64,000 nt of DNA, from positions 28,449,849-28,513,848 of the forward strand of contig JAOANR010000005.1 of the NCBI GenBank assembly GCA_030278955.1, in the 5' to 3' direction. Below the pieces are notes generated by a model that made no database searches, had not been told where the DNA came from, and was given only the letters and a program-made list of their open reading frames with translations. The position numbers and the translations under genes were made by a program. Positions 47,877 to 59,189 of the stretch are shown here, piece by piece. Position 1 is the stretch's first letter. Each line of letters begins with the position of its first letter. Source of the DNA: Hygrophila difformis (taxonomy: Eukaryota > Streptophyta > Magnoliopsida > Lamiales > Acanthaceae).

Positions 47877-47894
47877 TGGCGCCGTTGCCGGGGA
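47877..47894 (+). other. Internal primer-site copy inside E3 LTR
   Basis: TGGCGCCGTTGCCGGGGA stands 392 bp before the true primer site and is preceded by the same ATGAAACT...AGTTTCAT inverted repeat. The 3' LTR has it at 63700-63717, which shows it belongs to the LTR. A decayed third copy starts near 48092. Confidence 0.85.
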
Positions 47895-48268
47895 GGATGC
47901 AGCGCAGTTGTAATAAATAATACTTTATTAAGTATTGAACACTGGTGTCTGGTAAGATTGAAATATTTACCCCGACAGGTATCTTCTCGACATGAAATTA
48001 AGAGAAGCATCATGGTGCAGATACCAGGGGCTTTCAGGGTGACAGACTGAAGGTAAATCCCGGTTGCACCGTGATATTTGTCAAAAGTTTCATGGCGGGA
48101 AGGACCACAGCGCCGTTTGAGATTAAAACACCCCCACATGAGTAATAAAAAGGGAAATCTTAATATATCCTTAAACCCCTTCCCTAAATCATAACTCTTT
48201 TCATTTAATAATCCAAACCTGATAATTCAGAAAATTACTCGTGTTAATGAAACTCGTCAAAAGTTTCA

Positions 48269-48286
48269 TGGCGCCGTTGCCGGGGA
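48269..48286 (+). other. E3 primer-binding site (tRNA-Asp type)
   Basis: TGGCGCCGTTGCCGGGGA is complementary to the 3' end of plant tRNA-Asp, the usual Athila primer (family knowledge). Confidence 0.82.
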
Positions 48287-48415
48287 GGATGCAGCGCCGT
48301 TTACTAGGAGAATTACATTCCTGATTTACTCATAGATAGTTTTTGTATTTACTTTCAAACCATTACTAACCTGGGGGTTGTACAGGTACTGTCAAAAGCT
48401 TGATACCAACTGCTT

Positions 48416-51400
48416 ATGCAACGGAGAAGGAGCACATTGCCGGAGTTACCGTTCGATCTAGAAATAGAAAGGACCGCTCGCCAACTGAGGGCAGAAGCCA
48501 GAAGACGGAAAGAGCAGGAGCGTCGGATCCGCACTTCACCCGAAACATCAAGCAGCGATTTATCAGACATGGCAGATAACCAGAACATTCCCCCGATCTT
48601 ACCCATAGACCAACCACCAAATAATCCTGGTAATGGAGCTGACGGAGGAGTGGTAGAGCATCCTAATCGTGCCAACGAAGAGGAGAATCTACCAAATCCT
48701 AATCAGCAGCAATACCAGCAATTCCACCAACAACCACCACCACCCGTAAACCAATTTCACCAAAACCAAAACATACCAAACCAACAATACCAAAACCAAG
48801 CTTTCAATCCAGATCAGTTTCAGAACAACCCACAAGATCCACATAACTTCCAGCAATTTCCCAATTACCACCAACAGTACCAGAACCAGGCTGAACAAGG
48901 AAATCAACAACAGCAGCAAGCAGCAGCAGACTTCATGCAACCGATAGTAGAGCCCTATCTGGATGGACCTGGGAGAGCACATTTTCCTGCAAGCAATTTC
49001 GAGCTCAAACCGGCACTCATTAATTTGGTGCAAAACAATCAGTTCTGCGGTGCAAATCATGAGGACCCTCATGATCATCTCCAGACCTTCCTGGAGCTCT
49101 GCGACACGATCAAAAATCAGGGAGTCTCTCCTGATGCTATTAGGCTAATGTTGTTTCCATTTTCTTTGTATAGTGGTGCCAGGGACTGGTATAAGTCATT
49201 GCCTATCAATCAGAGGAGCACTTGGGCAGACTTGGTGAGGAGCTTTTTGCTGAAGTATTTTCCAGAATCAAAGATTGAGGAAGGACGAGCGAAGATTGGA
49301 GATTTTAAAATGAAGCCAGATGAATCATTATATGATGCGAAGGAAAGATTCTTGGGCCTCATCAGGCGATGCCCCCAACACGGATACGCACCATGGGAGC
49401 AATTGAGGAAATTCTACGGAGGACTCACCCATCCATGGAGAACAATGTTAGACGCGGCTGGCGGACGACATTTGCTCCACTTGCCTATGGACCAAGCTTG
49501 GGAGAAGATTGAGACAATGTCTGTCAACAGATCCATCCTAAACACAGATGATAGGAAGGAGGACCCTCCTAGAAAAGTCTTTGCTGTAAGTGAAGGGAAA
49601 ACAGATTTTGAAAAATTGCAGGAACAGGTAGCTGCGATACAGCTGAGTCAGGATAAAGGTAAGGGAATAGACGCTTCTCAGACAGGAACCTCATCTGACC
49701 AAGTTCAAACACAGCAATCGGGAGTTGTCTGTGGACTGTGTCAGGGACCTCATCCAACTGATACATGCCAACAGATAGCTACCGAGAGTTGTAATTATGC
49801 TGGGAACTACCAAAATCGCCATCCCAACCTCTCTTATTCCAACAACAATGCACTTAACGCGCATTTGTTGCAGCCAAACCAGCCCAACCAGTTCGCAAAT
49901 CAACACCCACAGCAAAACTTCAGACCTCAGAATCAAGGATTCGTCCAGCAAAGAGTGCAGAACTTTCAAAATCAGAATCAGAACTTCCAACCTCAAATCC
50001 AACAGAGGCCTAATCAGAACCAAGGCCAGAATTTCCAGAATTTCCAATCCCAACCTGATCAGACTCAACAATATAACCAAAGGCCACCATCTCGTCTGGA
50101 GAATCTGATGACTGAGTTTATAGCCAATCAGAAGGATATAAACCAACAACTACAGTCATCAATCAAGAATGTGGAGACACAAGTCACCCAGTTGGCCAAG
50201 GAACTTCAGAACAGGGGGAAAGGAACACTTCCAAGCAGTACTGAAGCTAACCCGCAGTGTAAAGCAATCACATTGCGGGGAGGCAAGACTCTAAAGGGAA
50301 TTGTTGGATATGGAAAAGAGACGGCCGAGAAGGAAAAGGATCCATTGGAGGGTGAAAAAGAAAATGAAAGGATTGAAGGAGGAGATGGTATTGGACTGGT
50401 CGAGGACAAATCAGAAACAGCTATTTCGCAGGCTGAAGCTGCAAAGGGAGCTGAAAAGGGTAGGGTTGAAGGTACAACTTCCTTCTCTTTACCACCAAAA
50501 ACAAACAATAATAAGTACATGCCAAGGGTGCCATACCCGGCACGTCTTAAAAATAAGGAACAAGATGAAAAATTTAAAAAGTTTTTAGAAAGACTGAAAG
50601 CTGTCGAGATCACTATTCCATTGGTCGAAATGATTTCAGAAATGCCCGTCTATGCTAAATTTCTTAAAGAAATGATTTCAGGGAGGAGAAAAATTGAGCA
50701 GGAGGAAGTAGTAATTTTGAACAGCAGCTGCAGTGCCATTATCCAAAGAGTGCTACCGGAAAAGAAGGAAGATCCAGGATGTATTACACTGCCGATCCAC
50801 ATTGGGAAAACTAATGTTGGAAAAGGATTGTGCGATCTGGGTTCGAGCATCAACGTTATGCCACTTGCCATGGTGAAACGTCTTCACTTGGGAACAATTG
50901 AACCGGTTACAATGAAGCTACAGCTGGCAGACCGATCAATTACCCATCCAATCGGAATCCTGAAGGACGTAATTGTCAAGACGGGAGGGACCCTCTTTCT
51001 CGTCGACTTCATTATTCTGGATATAGAGGAGGACTACGAGATGCCACTGATCTTAGGCCGCCCCTTTCTCTCAACCGGTGGTGCACTTATAGACGCGCGT
51101 TCAAATCAAATCAAGCTCCGAGTCGGAGAAGAAGAATTGGATTTCAACATGGGAAAGCTGCAGAAGTTTCCGTCTAAGGAAACTTGTTCCGTATTTGATG
51201 TAATAGATAGTAGGAGTGAGGATGAGAGCATAGACTCTGTGACTGATGAGCCAAGCAAAGTTTCAAAACAGGTACTGAAGCCTGAAGGTGCGGAGCAACC
51301 AAGGAGCTGCAACGCTGTCCACTTCGAGGACCCTATCTCGGGGGACCTTGAAGAATTCGATGGGGTTGAGTTCATCCCGGAGGAAGAAGAAAGCACTGCT

Positions 51401-54400
51401 GAGGAGGAAGTGGATCCTGTATTGACACAGGATCCTGAAGGTAAATCTGATCTCTCTCTCCCATCCATTTCTCGCAAATTACTGCCTTCCGTTGAATGCC
51501 CACCAGAGCTTGAACTTAATACACTTCCGGATCACCTTAAGTACGTCTTTCTCGCTGAACATAAAAAATTACCGGTGATTGTGTCAGCCAAGCTGACACA
51601 AGAACAAGAAAAAGCTCTGGTAGACATTCTAAAGAAATATGTACATGCAATCGGATGGACCATTTCTGATATAAAAGGAATAAGCCCCTCTGTTTGCATG
51701 CACAGAATTTTAATGGAAGAGGAGTACAAGCCCTCAAGGCAACCACAAAGGCGTCTGAACCCCCATATGCAGGAAGTGGTAAGGAAAGAAGTTATCAAGC
51801 TCTTAGATGCTGGTATCATCTATCCTATCTCTGATAGCAAATGGGTTAGCCCAGTGCAGGTCGTACCGAAACGCGGGGGATCTGTGTAACGACTAATGAG
51901 CAAGGAGAAGAAGTGGCGATGCGTCCAGTGACCGGTTGGAGAGTTTGCATCGACTACCGGAAGCTCAATACCGCTACCAGGAAGGACCATTTCCCCTTGC
52001 CATTCATTGATCAGATGCTGGAGAGGTTGGCCAGAAAGGAGTATTACTGCTTTTTGGATGGGTACTCTGGCTATAATCAGATTGTAATAGCTAGCGAGGA
52101 TCATGATAAGACCACATTCACTTGCCCATATGGAACCTTTGCATACAGGCGCATGCCTTTTGGACTTTGTAATGCGCCGGCCACATTTCAACGATGCATG
52201 ATGTCAATTTTCTCAGAATTTATCGAAAAATGCATTGAAGTTTTCATGGATGACTTCTCTGTGTATGGAGATACTTTTGATGAATGCTTGACTAATCTTG
52301 CACAAATTTTGAAAAGATGTGAGGACACCAACCTAGTTTTGAACTGGGAGAAGTGCCATTTCATGGTCACCGAAGGAATAGTGTTGGGTCACCGCATCTC
52401 GCGCGCAGGTATCGAAGTCGACAGGGCTAAGGTCTCAGTTATCTCAAACCTACCATTGCCTAATTCAATAAAAGCAGTTAGGAGTTTCTTAGGGCATGCC
52501 GGTTTCTACCGGAGATTCATTAAAGACTTTTCTAAAATTGCCAAGCCGCTCACTAACTTGCTTTGTAAAGAAAATCCTTTTGTAATAAATGAAGCGTGTG
52601 TTCAAGCCTTTGACACGCTCAAAGAAATGTTGATTTCTGCTCCAATAGTACAACCACCCGATTGGTCAATGCCTTTCGAGGTAATGTGTGATGCAAGTGA
52701 TCTCGCCGTGGGTGCAGTTCTTGGGCAACATAAGGAAGGGAAGCATTGCGTGATTCATTACGCAAGTCATGCCCTGAATGAGGCCCAAATTAACTACACC
52801 ACCACGGAGAAGGAGATGTATGCTGTGGTTTTTGCGTTTGATAAATTCAGACAATATCTTATTGGTACGAAAACCACAGTGTACACAGATCACTCTGCAC
52901 TAAGATACTTGTTTAGCAAACAAGACGCCAAACCTCGATTAATCAGGTGGGTACTTCTGCTGCAAGAATTCAACATTATAATAAAAGATAGAAAAGGCAG
53001 AGATAATGGTGCTGCTGACCATTTGTCTCGACTAGAAAATGATAAAAATGAATTAGCCGTAAATGAGAATTTTCCGGATGAACAACTGTTTGCCCTGCAT
53101 CTTCATGATCAAGCTTGTCCGTGGTTTTCCGATATTGCTAACTTTTTAGCATGCGGAATAACCCCACCATTTCAAAGCAGGGGCCACAAAGCAAGGTTCA
53201 ACCGAGATGTAGTTAACTACTTCTGGGAAGATCCTTATCTCTTTAAGCATTGTGCAGATTCTATTATTAGACGATGTGTAACTGAGCACGAGGCTTATCA
53301 AATCGCTAAGAAATGCCATGAATCGGAATATGGAGGTCACCATGGCCCCACTCGAACAGCCCATAAGGTGCTCGAGTGTGGTTTTTATTGGCCTACCATT
53401 TACGAGGATTGCAAAGCATTTGTTAAAGCTTGCGACAGATGCCAAAGACTAGGGAATATCTCCAAGAGGGATGAGATGCCTCAACAAGGAATTCTCACTC
53501 TCGAGATTTTCGATGTATGGGGTATTGACTTCATGGGACCATTCCCGACATCTGATGGGAACCATTACATCTTGGTAGCTGTCGATTACGTTTCCAAGTG
53601 GGTTGAGGCCGTTGCACTGCCAACCAATGATGGCAACCAGGTCGTCAAATTTTTGAAAAATAACATTTTCAATAGATTTGGTGTACCCAGGGTGATCATA
53701 TCAGATGGAGGAACCCATTTTGTTAATAAAGCATTTGCAAATCTTATGAGCAAAAATGGGATTCTCCACAAGATCGGCACGCCTTACCATCCCCAAACCA
53801 GTGGTCAAGTCGAGGTCTCAAACCGCGAAATCAAACACATACTCGAGGCCACTGTGGGGACAACTCGCAAAGATTGGTCACGTAAGCTCAATGATGCTTT
53901 ATGGGCATACCACACTGCATTCAAGACTCCCATTGGGATGTCTCCATACAGACTCATCTTCGGAAAAGCCTGTCATTTGCCCGTAGAACTAGAGCATAAG
54001 GCTTACTGGGCCGTACGAATGCTCAATTTTGACTCACGAGTTGCTCAGAGTAAGCGTAAATTGGACCTCAATGAAATTGAGGAAATACGTGCGCAAGCTT
54101 ATGAAAGCTCGAGGATTTATAAAGAGCGGACCCAGAAGTTACACGATCGTCGTATTAAATCTAAACACTTCTATGTTGGCCAGAATGTCTTGTTATTTAA
54201 TTCTAGGTTGAAGCTATTCCCCGGAAAGCTTAAATCCAGATGGGAAGGGCCATACGAAGTGATGCACGTGTTTGAAAGTGGAGCTGTCAGGATCCGAACT
54301 GACAAAGGAGAACTGGTGGTAAATGGACACAGATTGAAGGAGTATCTTGGGCAGTTCGACCCCGAAAAAGAAGCTCAAATGACAACAGAACCGGCTTATG

Positions 54401-54408
54401 CTCAATAA
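48416..54408 (+). pseudogene. gag-pol: E3 gag-pro-pol, one frameshift
   Basis: The first frame (48416-51889) starts MQRRRSTLPELPFD. It has a Gln/Asn-rich part, the Athila capsid (FELKPALINLVQNNQFCG, HLQTFLELCDTIKNQG, ARDWYKSLP), the PSRLENLMTEFI coiled segment, a protease (LCDLGSSINVMPLAMVKRL, LILGRPFLSTGGALID) and the RT start ([15 protein letters not shown]). One missing base near 51884 gives a TAA. The second frame (to 54408) carries [16 protein letters not shown] active site [11 protein letters not shown], RNase H ([24 protein letters not shown]) and integrase (zinc HH-CC with CDRCQR, Asp in GIDFMGPFP and ISDGGTHF, Glu in [11 protein letters not shown]). Apart from this lesion both frames are open over almost 6 kb, matching the young age. 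Confidence 0.95.
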
Positions 54409-55413
54409 ATATTATATTTTTACTTACTTATTTATTAATTTCTTCACTTATTTTTATTGGGACAAAGTATCCAAAAATCAATTGAGCATTTAGAGTACTA
54501 AGACTCTAAATGTGAGGATGTTGATATTTGGAGAAAACCTAATACCTTTTCATAATTGTTTTGCAGGAATTCGAGGAACCAACAAAAAGAAAGATAAAGC
54601 TTCCAAAAAACCAGGTTCCCGGTTGGGTCAACATTATATTTAATGAAAATTTATTCTGGAATTTGGAGAAATCTAAAATCCAGAATAAATTCATAAAATA
54701 AAACTGTTAACCCAACCCAATTTATGCAAGCAATATGTTTTAGATTCTAAGTATGTGTAGATATGTTTGCTCTTGAGTTCATCTTGATGAGCATAAATTT
54801 TTGAAAACCCAAAATTTTTCCTAAGTCTTGAATGTGGTTTATTTTTCATTTCAAGAAAATTCGAATTAATTCGAATTGCTTGGAACATACCACATAAGAC
54901 AGTTTGCCTTGGAAATTTTCACATTCGGATTAGTTAATTCGAATTATGCAGGCAATTCGAATTAATTCGAATTGCCATGCAAATTCGAATTGGCACCCAA
55001 GGCAGAATTTTCGGATATTTTAGTAGGCCAAGTACTACAGTTCGAATTGTAAGGCAATTCGAATTAATTCGAATTGCCTGATTAATTCGAATTGGCATAC
55101 AAAAGGCATTCTCTTATGCAAGTGAGCAATTCGAATTGTGGGGAAGTTCGAATTAATTCGAACTACACCAATAATTCGAATTAGCTCACAAAAGCATTCC
55201 TATGCAAAGTCACTCCCCACCACTAGGTTCGAATTATGAGTCAATTCGAATTAATTCGAATTGATTCAGAATTCGAACTTGTGCGTGTATTTGGTCTTTC
55301 AAGCCAATTCGAATTAATTCGAATTGGCCTGAATAACTCGCATCTCACACAGAATGCACCAATTCGAATTAATTCGAATTAGTGCATAATTCGAACTCCC
55401 CTTCCAAACCCTT
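54409..55413 (+). other. E3 3' region with palindrome cluster
   Basis: A purine tract with hairpin lies at 54504-54524. From 54850 to 55400 there are seven TTCGAA double palindromes, as in the LTR, several extended to 26-28 bp by symmetric flanks. No ORF was recognised. Confidence 0.75.
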
Positions 55414-55420
55414 TTTATAC
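55414..55420 (+). promoter_or_regulatory. Candidate TATA site before E3 accessory gene
   Basis: TTTATAC follows the palindrome cluster. A pyrimidine-rich stretch like a plant 5' UTR then leads to the ATG at 55556. Confidence 0.4.
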
Positions 55421-55555
55421 CCTCTTTCCCTCTCATTTCCCTCACTTTCACTTTTCGCATTTCCAAAAATCCCCCGTTCTCTCTTTCGCGAAACCCTTCT
55501 TCATCGCGAAACCAGTCACTCGTCTCGACCTTTCCTCCGTTCAAACTCGTCGGAA

Positions 55556-57599
55556 ATGGCATCTTCGTCATCGAATCCGAGTGGGAGCAGGGGGTAAGTG
55601 TTTCTTTTTCATCTTCGCACTCGTTTTTCACAGTTTTCAGTTGTGTCTCTTCGTATTCCTTGTGAAATCGGGGTTAGGGAGGGAATGTGCTCTGTTTTTA
55701 CAAAAGGGAAGATCGGAATGTGGTTGGAATAGGGTAGGCATGTTCGAAGATGATTTAGAACCAAGTAGGCAGAACCTAGGTTTCTAGGGATTTATGCTGG
55801 AACTGCCATTTTTGAGGGTTCGAACGTCTCTGTGATGGGGGTGTTTTCATTTTGAAAATAAGGGTTTCAAAACTCTTAAAAAATTGGTTTCTGTCTAGTT
55901 TTAATGGTTTTGTTTCTTCATTTTGGTGTTTGTGTGCATATTCGTTTATTCTGTGTTAGTGTTTGAGTAATCTGTGAGTAGGGTTAACACCGTAGACAGT
56001 TTCCTGTGCCCACTGTGTTGTTTTGATCAGTAGAAAGTTGTTAATGATGACTCGAAATGCATATTGATGATATCTGCAAAAATTTATGTTTTTAAAGCAT
56101 GAGTTTTGTTGGTAACATTAGTACATTACAGTAGTATAGATGGATCAACTGTTCTCGTTTCTGTTGATGTTTGCATGTATATCGTTATATGAGTATTTTA
56201 GTAATGAATGCTTTTGTCGGGTACATGTTGCCCACACATGGCAAACTCAACTCTAAAGGTCGACGTTTGCACATACGGAAACATGGTATTACAGACAAAA
56301 CCATGCCAAAATTTTTCCAACACTTATGGCATGGCATTTATGTATAAAAAGACAAATTTTCAGAATATTCTTTGTTTAAGTATTTGATCTTTGTCAACTT
56401 GGAACAAGTGGGGAATACTTGTAAGGAATGTTTTGTTTTATTCCTTAAGAACCCACTTTCCAAAACAAAATCCAAATGGGGGACCACTTACACCCCCAAT
56501 TTCATTAAATAAACAAGTCAACACTTTTTCATAAAAATCCAAAAATCACCATTTGTATGTATGCATGTCCACTTTTAAATTCATTTTTTTCTTATTCTTA
56601 GTCATGGTCCATTGTTACATACTAGTAATTGCATAAGTTGTCACTTGCATTTGCTTTTTATCATTAATCTCTCATCTCCCATATCTCAATCTGATTTCAA
56701 TCACTTTTCAAGTGATAAAAATCAAAAATTCCTTCGTAGGCTCAATAACCTACGAAATATTCTCGTTTTGGTCCTTGGACCACCCAAAAACATCTTAGAC
56801 TATTTATAGTCTAAGAAAAATTTCTAAGGATCCAAGATCCTTATCTCTCTCTTGCTTTCTTTATTTTTGCTGTAATAAGAGTTAGATTTAACAATCCAGC
56901 TCTATGTTTTTCTTTCTATAAATTCGATTAGAAACCAATTAACTCACATTTAAAGCTTAGCTCTAAATGTGAGGATGTTGACTTTCAACTCGGATCCACT
57001 TATCAAAAATCTGTTAAAAATAGTTCCAACTCTCTTCTCTCCAGGGATCAATTCATTATAGAATCCCTGATGGGGCTTCCAAAGACAACTCCAGATCTTG
57101 CCTTCTTGGAAATCGAGAGGATGAAAAAAGAGGCAGAGGAAAATAGGGTGGCCATAAGGAATGAGCATAACTTGCCTATGGACCACCAGACTGAATGGAG
57201 GTTCGAAATGAAGGACCATTGGTGGAATACGATTCCAGAGGAAGAAAGAAATGATAGAGCAACAGGCCTCGAAAGAGACTTTTGCCAACATGTATGTAAC
57301 TTCTGGAACCAAGAGTTCGATGAGGCAAGGTATGATCAACGGTTTAATGAGCCGGAGTTCACTATGAGTGGATGGTTTGGAGGATGAAACGACAGAAGGC
57401 TTATTGGAACAGAATGCTTGAAATCCACTTCGGAGATAGGAGAGCTGCAGCCTTTGAGCCAGTCCTCATCCAACCACCCATTTCTAGGGAAGTGAAAATG
57501 CTCTATGCCCCCAAGACACCTCCACACATCCCACGGAGAAGAAGGACTGAGCTAAGTGATCACATTCATGCGAGCTCCATTGTAAACATCATGCATTAG
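55556..57599 (+). CDS. Unrecognised spliced accessory gene of E3 (between pol and 3' LTR)
   Basis: Exon 1 (55556-55593) encodes MASSSSNPSGSR and ends at a strong donor, GG/GTAAGTG. The acceptor TCTCTCCAG lies at 57044. The join keeps the frame into DQFIIESLMGLPKTTPDL and a Trp- and charge-rich protein (KDHWWNTIPEEERND, NFWNQEFDEARYDQRF). The frame stops at 57387. Switching frame near 57370 continues with MVWRMKRQKAYWNRMLEIHF and a basic Pro-rich end to 57599, so one indel is likely; the total would be about 196 residues. No signal peptide or membrane segment is visible, so it does not look like an envelope. The site is where Athila elements keep an env-like or ORF1-type gene. It could be that, a captured host gene, or a decayed remnant. 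Confidence 0.5.
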
Positions 57600-59172
57600 A
57601 TTTTCCATTCATTCATTGCACTTTCAATCCTCATCATGGAGATCTATTGTAACTGATGTACAATTACTGCTTTCCAAAAGAGAATTTCGTCTTGAGTTCT
57701 CTATTATTTAAAAAAAAAAAAGAGATGTGTGGCAGTCCAAGATGAATAAGTGACTGTGACGCCAAAAACAAGCTGTGACATGCTTGCATGTTCACAGTGT
57801 CTTTTTACTGCTTTCAATTAAACAAACCGGCATAAAACAAGCATAAATCTGTCACCTAAGTTCACATGTTGAATTTAGGCTGATGATGAAATTTTCAAAC
57901 TATTACATTGGGATAAAACAATTAAAAATATGCATGATAGGAATTCTTGAAGTTTTGAGCTATAAAAATCCAATGATATGATCACTTGAAAGACTAACAA
58001 ACTTTCATGTTGAGAATTTGATTGAATAAGCTGCAAGAAATTTTTCAAAGGTTAAATTTGAGAATGAATGTATGACATGATCAAACCGTCCCTTGTGAGA
58101 TCTGAGCCGAGTCATTTTTACTCAATACTTCTTTGATTGTGTGAATCAATTCGATTAAAGGGCACTAGAACTTGCAATTGGGACCGATTCAAGACCATGC
58201 CATATTCCCGAAATTGAGCAGATGATCGAGGCACTTAGAAAAACCCAAAATTTTGGCTTTCGTTTGAATTCCAAACCCAAAAACAATCTCCCTTTAGGAT
58301 TAACCAACTTGAGCCTTTAAGCCTAATTTTTCTTTGAAACCACTATATTATTCCTAGCCTTATAAAAAGACCAAGAAAATCAAACCCAAGTGTACATGAG
58401 CCATCCCATCAAGGCATTGTAATTTTTGGTCATCACATATGTATCAATCGGTATGCTATAAACCGATTCAAAAAAAAAAAAAAAAAGAAAGAGAGAGTTG
58501 AGATCTATTCAACAAGAATAAATTGCAAATGACAAAGCAAATTAGACAAAGTCTAATGTCATGCAATAGAAAAAGAAAGAAAAACAAAAGAAAGATAGAA
58601 ATAATGATGATCATAGATTCTGCAACATGCCAAGTTATGGTGGAATGGTGTCATGTCACTTTTTAGCCCAATAATTCCTTTTCCTACCAAATGTTACAAC
58701 CGTATGCCCCGTTATAACCTTGAATAAGACCTCGGGATCTCGATTTGAGGAAATGAGCCGGTGGCGAGTTGGTCCAGTTGCAAGCTTATGGGAGAATTTA
58801 ATTGAATTGAATTTTGAGCGTTGATGATAAAAGCCAATCTTGAGAGTGAGTGAACTTTCCGATTCTACTATATGTGAGGCTCTGTTTTGATTGATTAATG
58901 TTCATGTCATGCTTGAATTCAAGAAGTAAGCCAATGAATTTTTCTAAACACCTATTCAAGAAGAATTAACAATAATGATTGGTTTGTATGTTCACTCAAG
59001 TGAGAAGTATCATTCCATTAAACACTGCAACTAAGAGAATTTAATACTTATAATTTTGATTGTCTTATCCCAATATAAGAAGAATGGAATTTTTGAGGCC
59101 ACGCAAATGGATTGAATGTGCAGAGTCCAAGCTTCTAGGAGCACTGACTCTGACTGCTCGGGGACGATCAGT
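57600..59172 (+). other. E3 3' untranslated region
   Basis: About 1.6 kb without a convincing gene, with two poly(A)-like runs (near 57709 and 58471). It ends at the polypurine tract. Confidence 0.6.
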
Positions 59173-59189
59173 ATTAAATGTGAGGATGT
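59173..59189 (+). other. E3 terminal polypurine tract
   Basis: ATTAAATGTGAGGATGT lies directly before TGATAATGG. Near-identical tracts occur at 54504-54524 and 56961-56981, each also followed by TGA. Confidence 0.75.

Larger units (their letters stand above)
40762..48268 (+). repeat. E3 5' LTR (about 4.9 kb without S2)
   Basis: Positions 40762-42791 and 45391-48177 match the 3' LTR in order. The end at 48268 is set by the adjoining primer site and is an inference, because the 3' copy is cut at 64000. It contains palindromic TTCGAA modules, a TATA box and internal primer-site copies. Several small frames are shared with the 3' LTR but show no gene-like features. Confidence 0.85.

Noticed and set aside
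47693..48139. 148-codon minus-strand frame found in both E3 LTRs.
   Set aside because: It overlaps the primer-site copies and LTR end, has no recognisable domain, and is shared only because the LTRs are near-identical.
54850..55400. CRISPR-like array (regular repeats and spacers).
   Set aside because: The context is a plant retrotransposon, repeats are palindromes with irregular spacing, and there are no cas genes.
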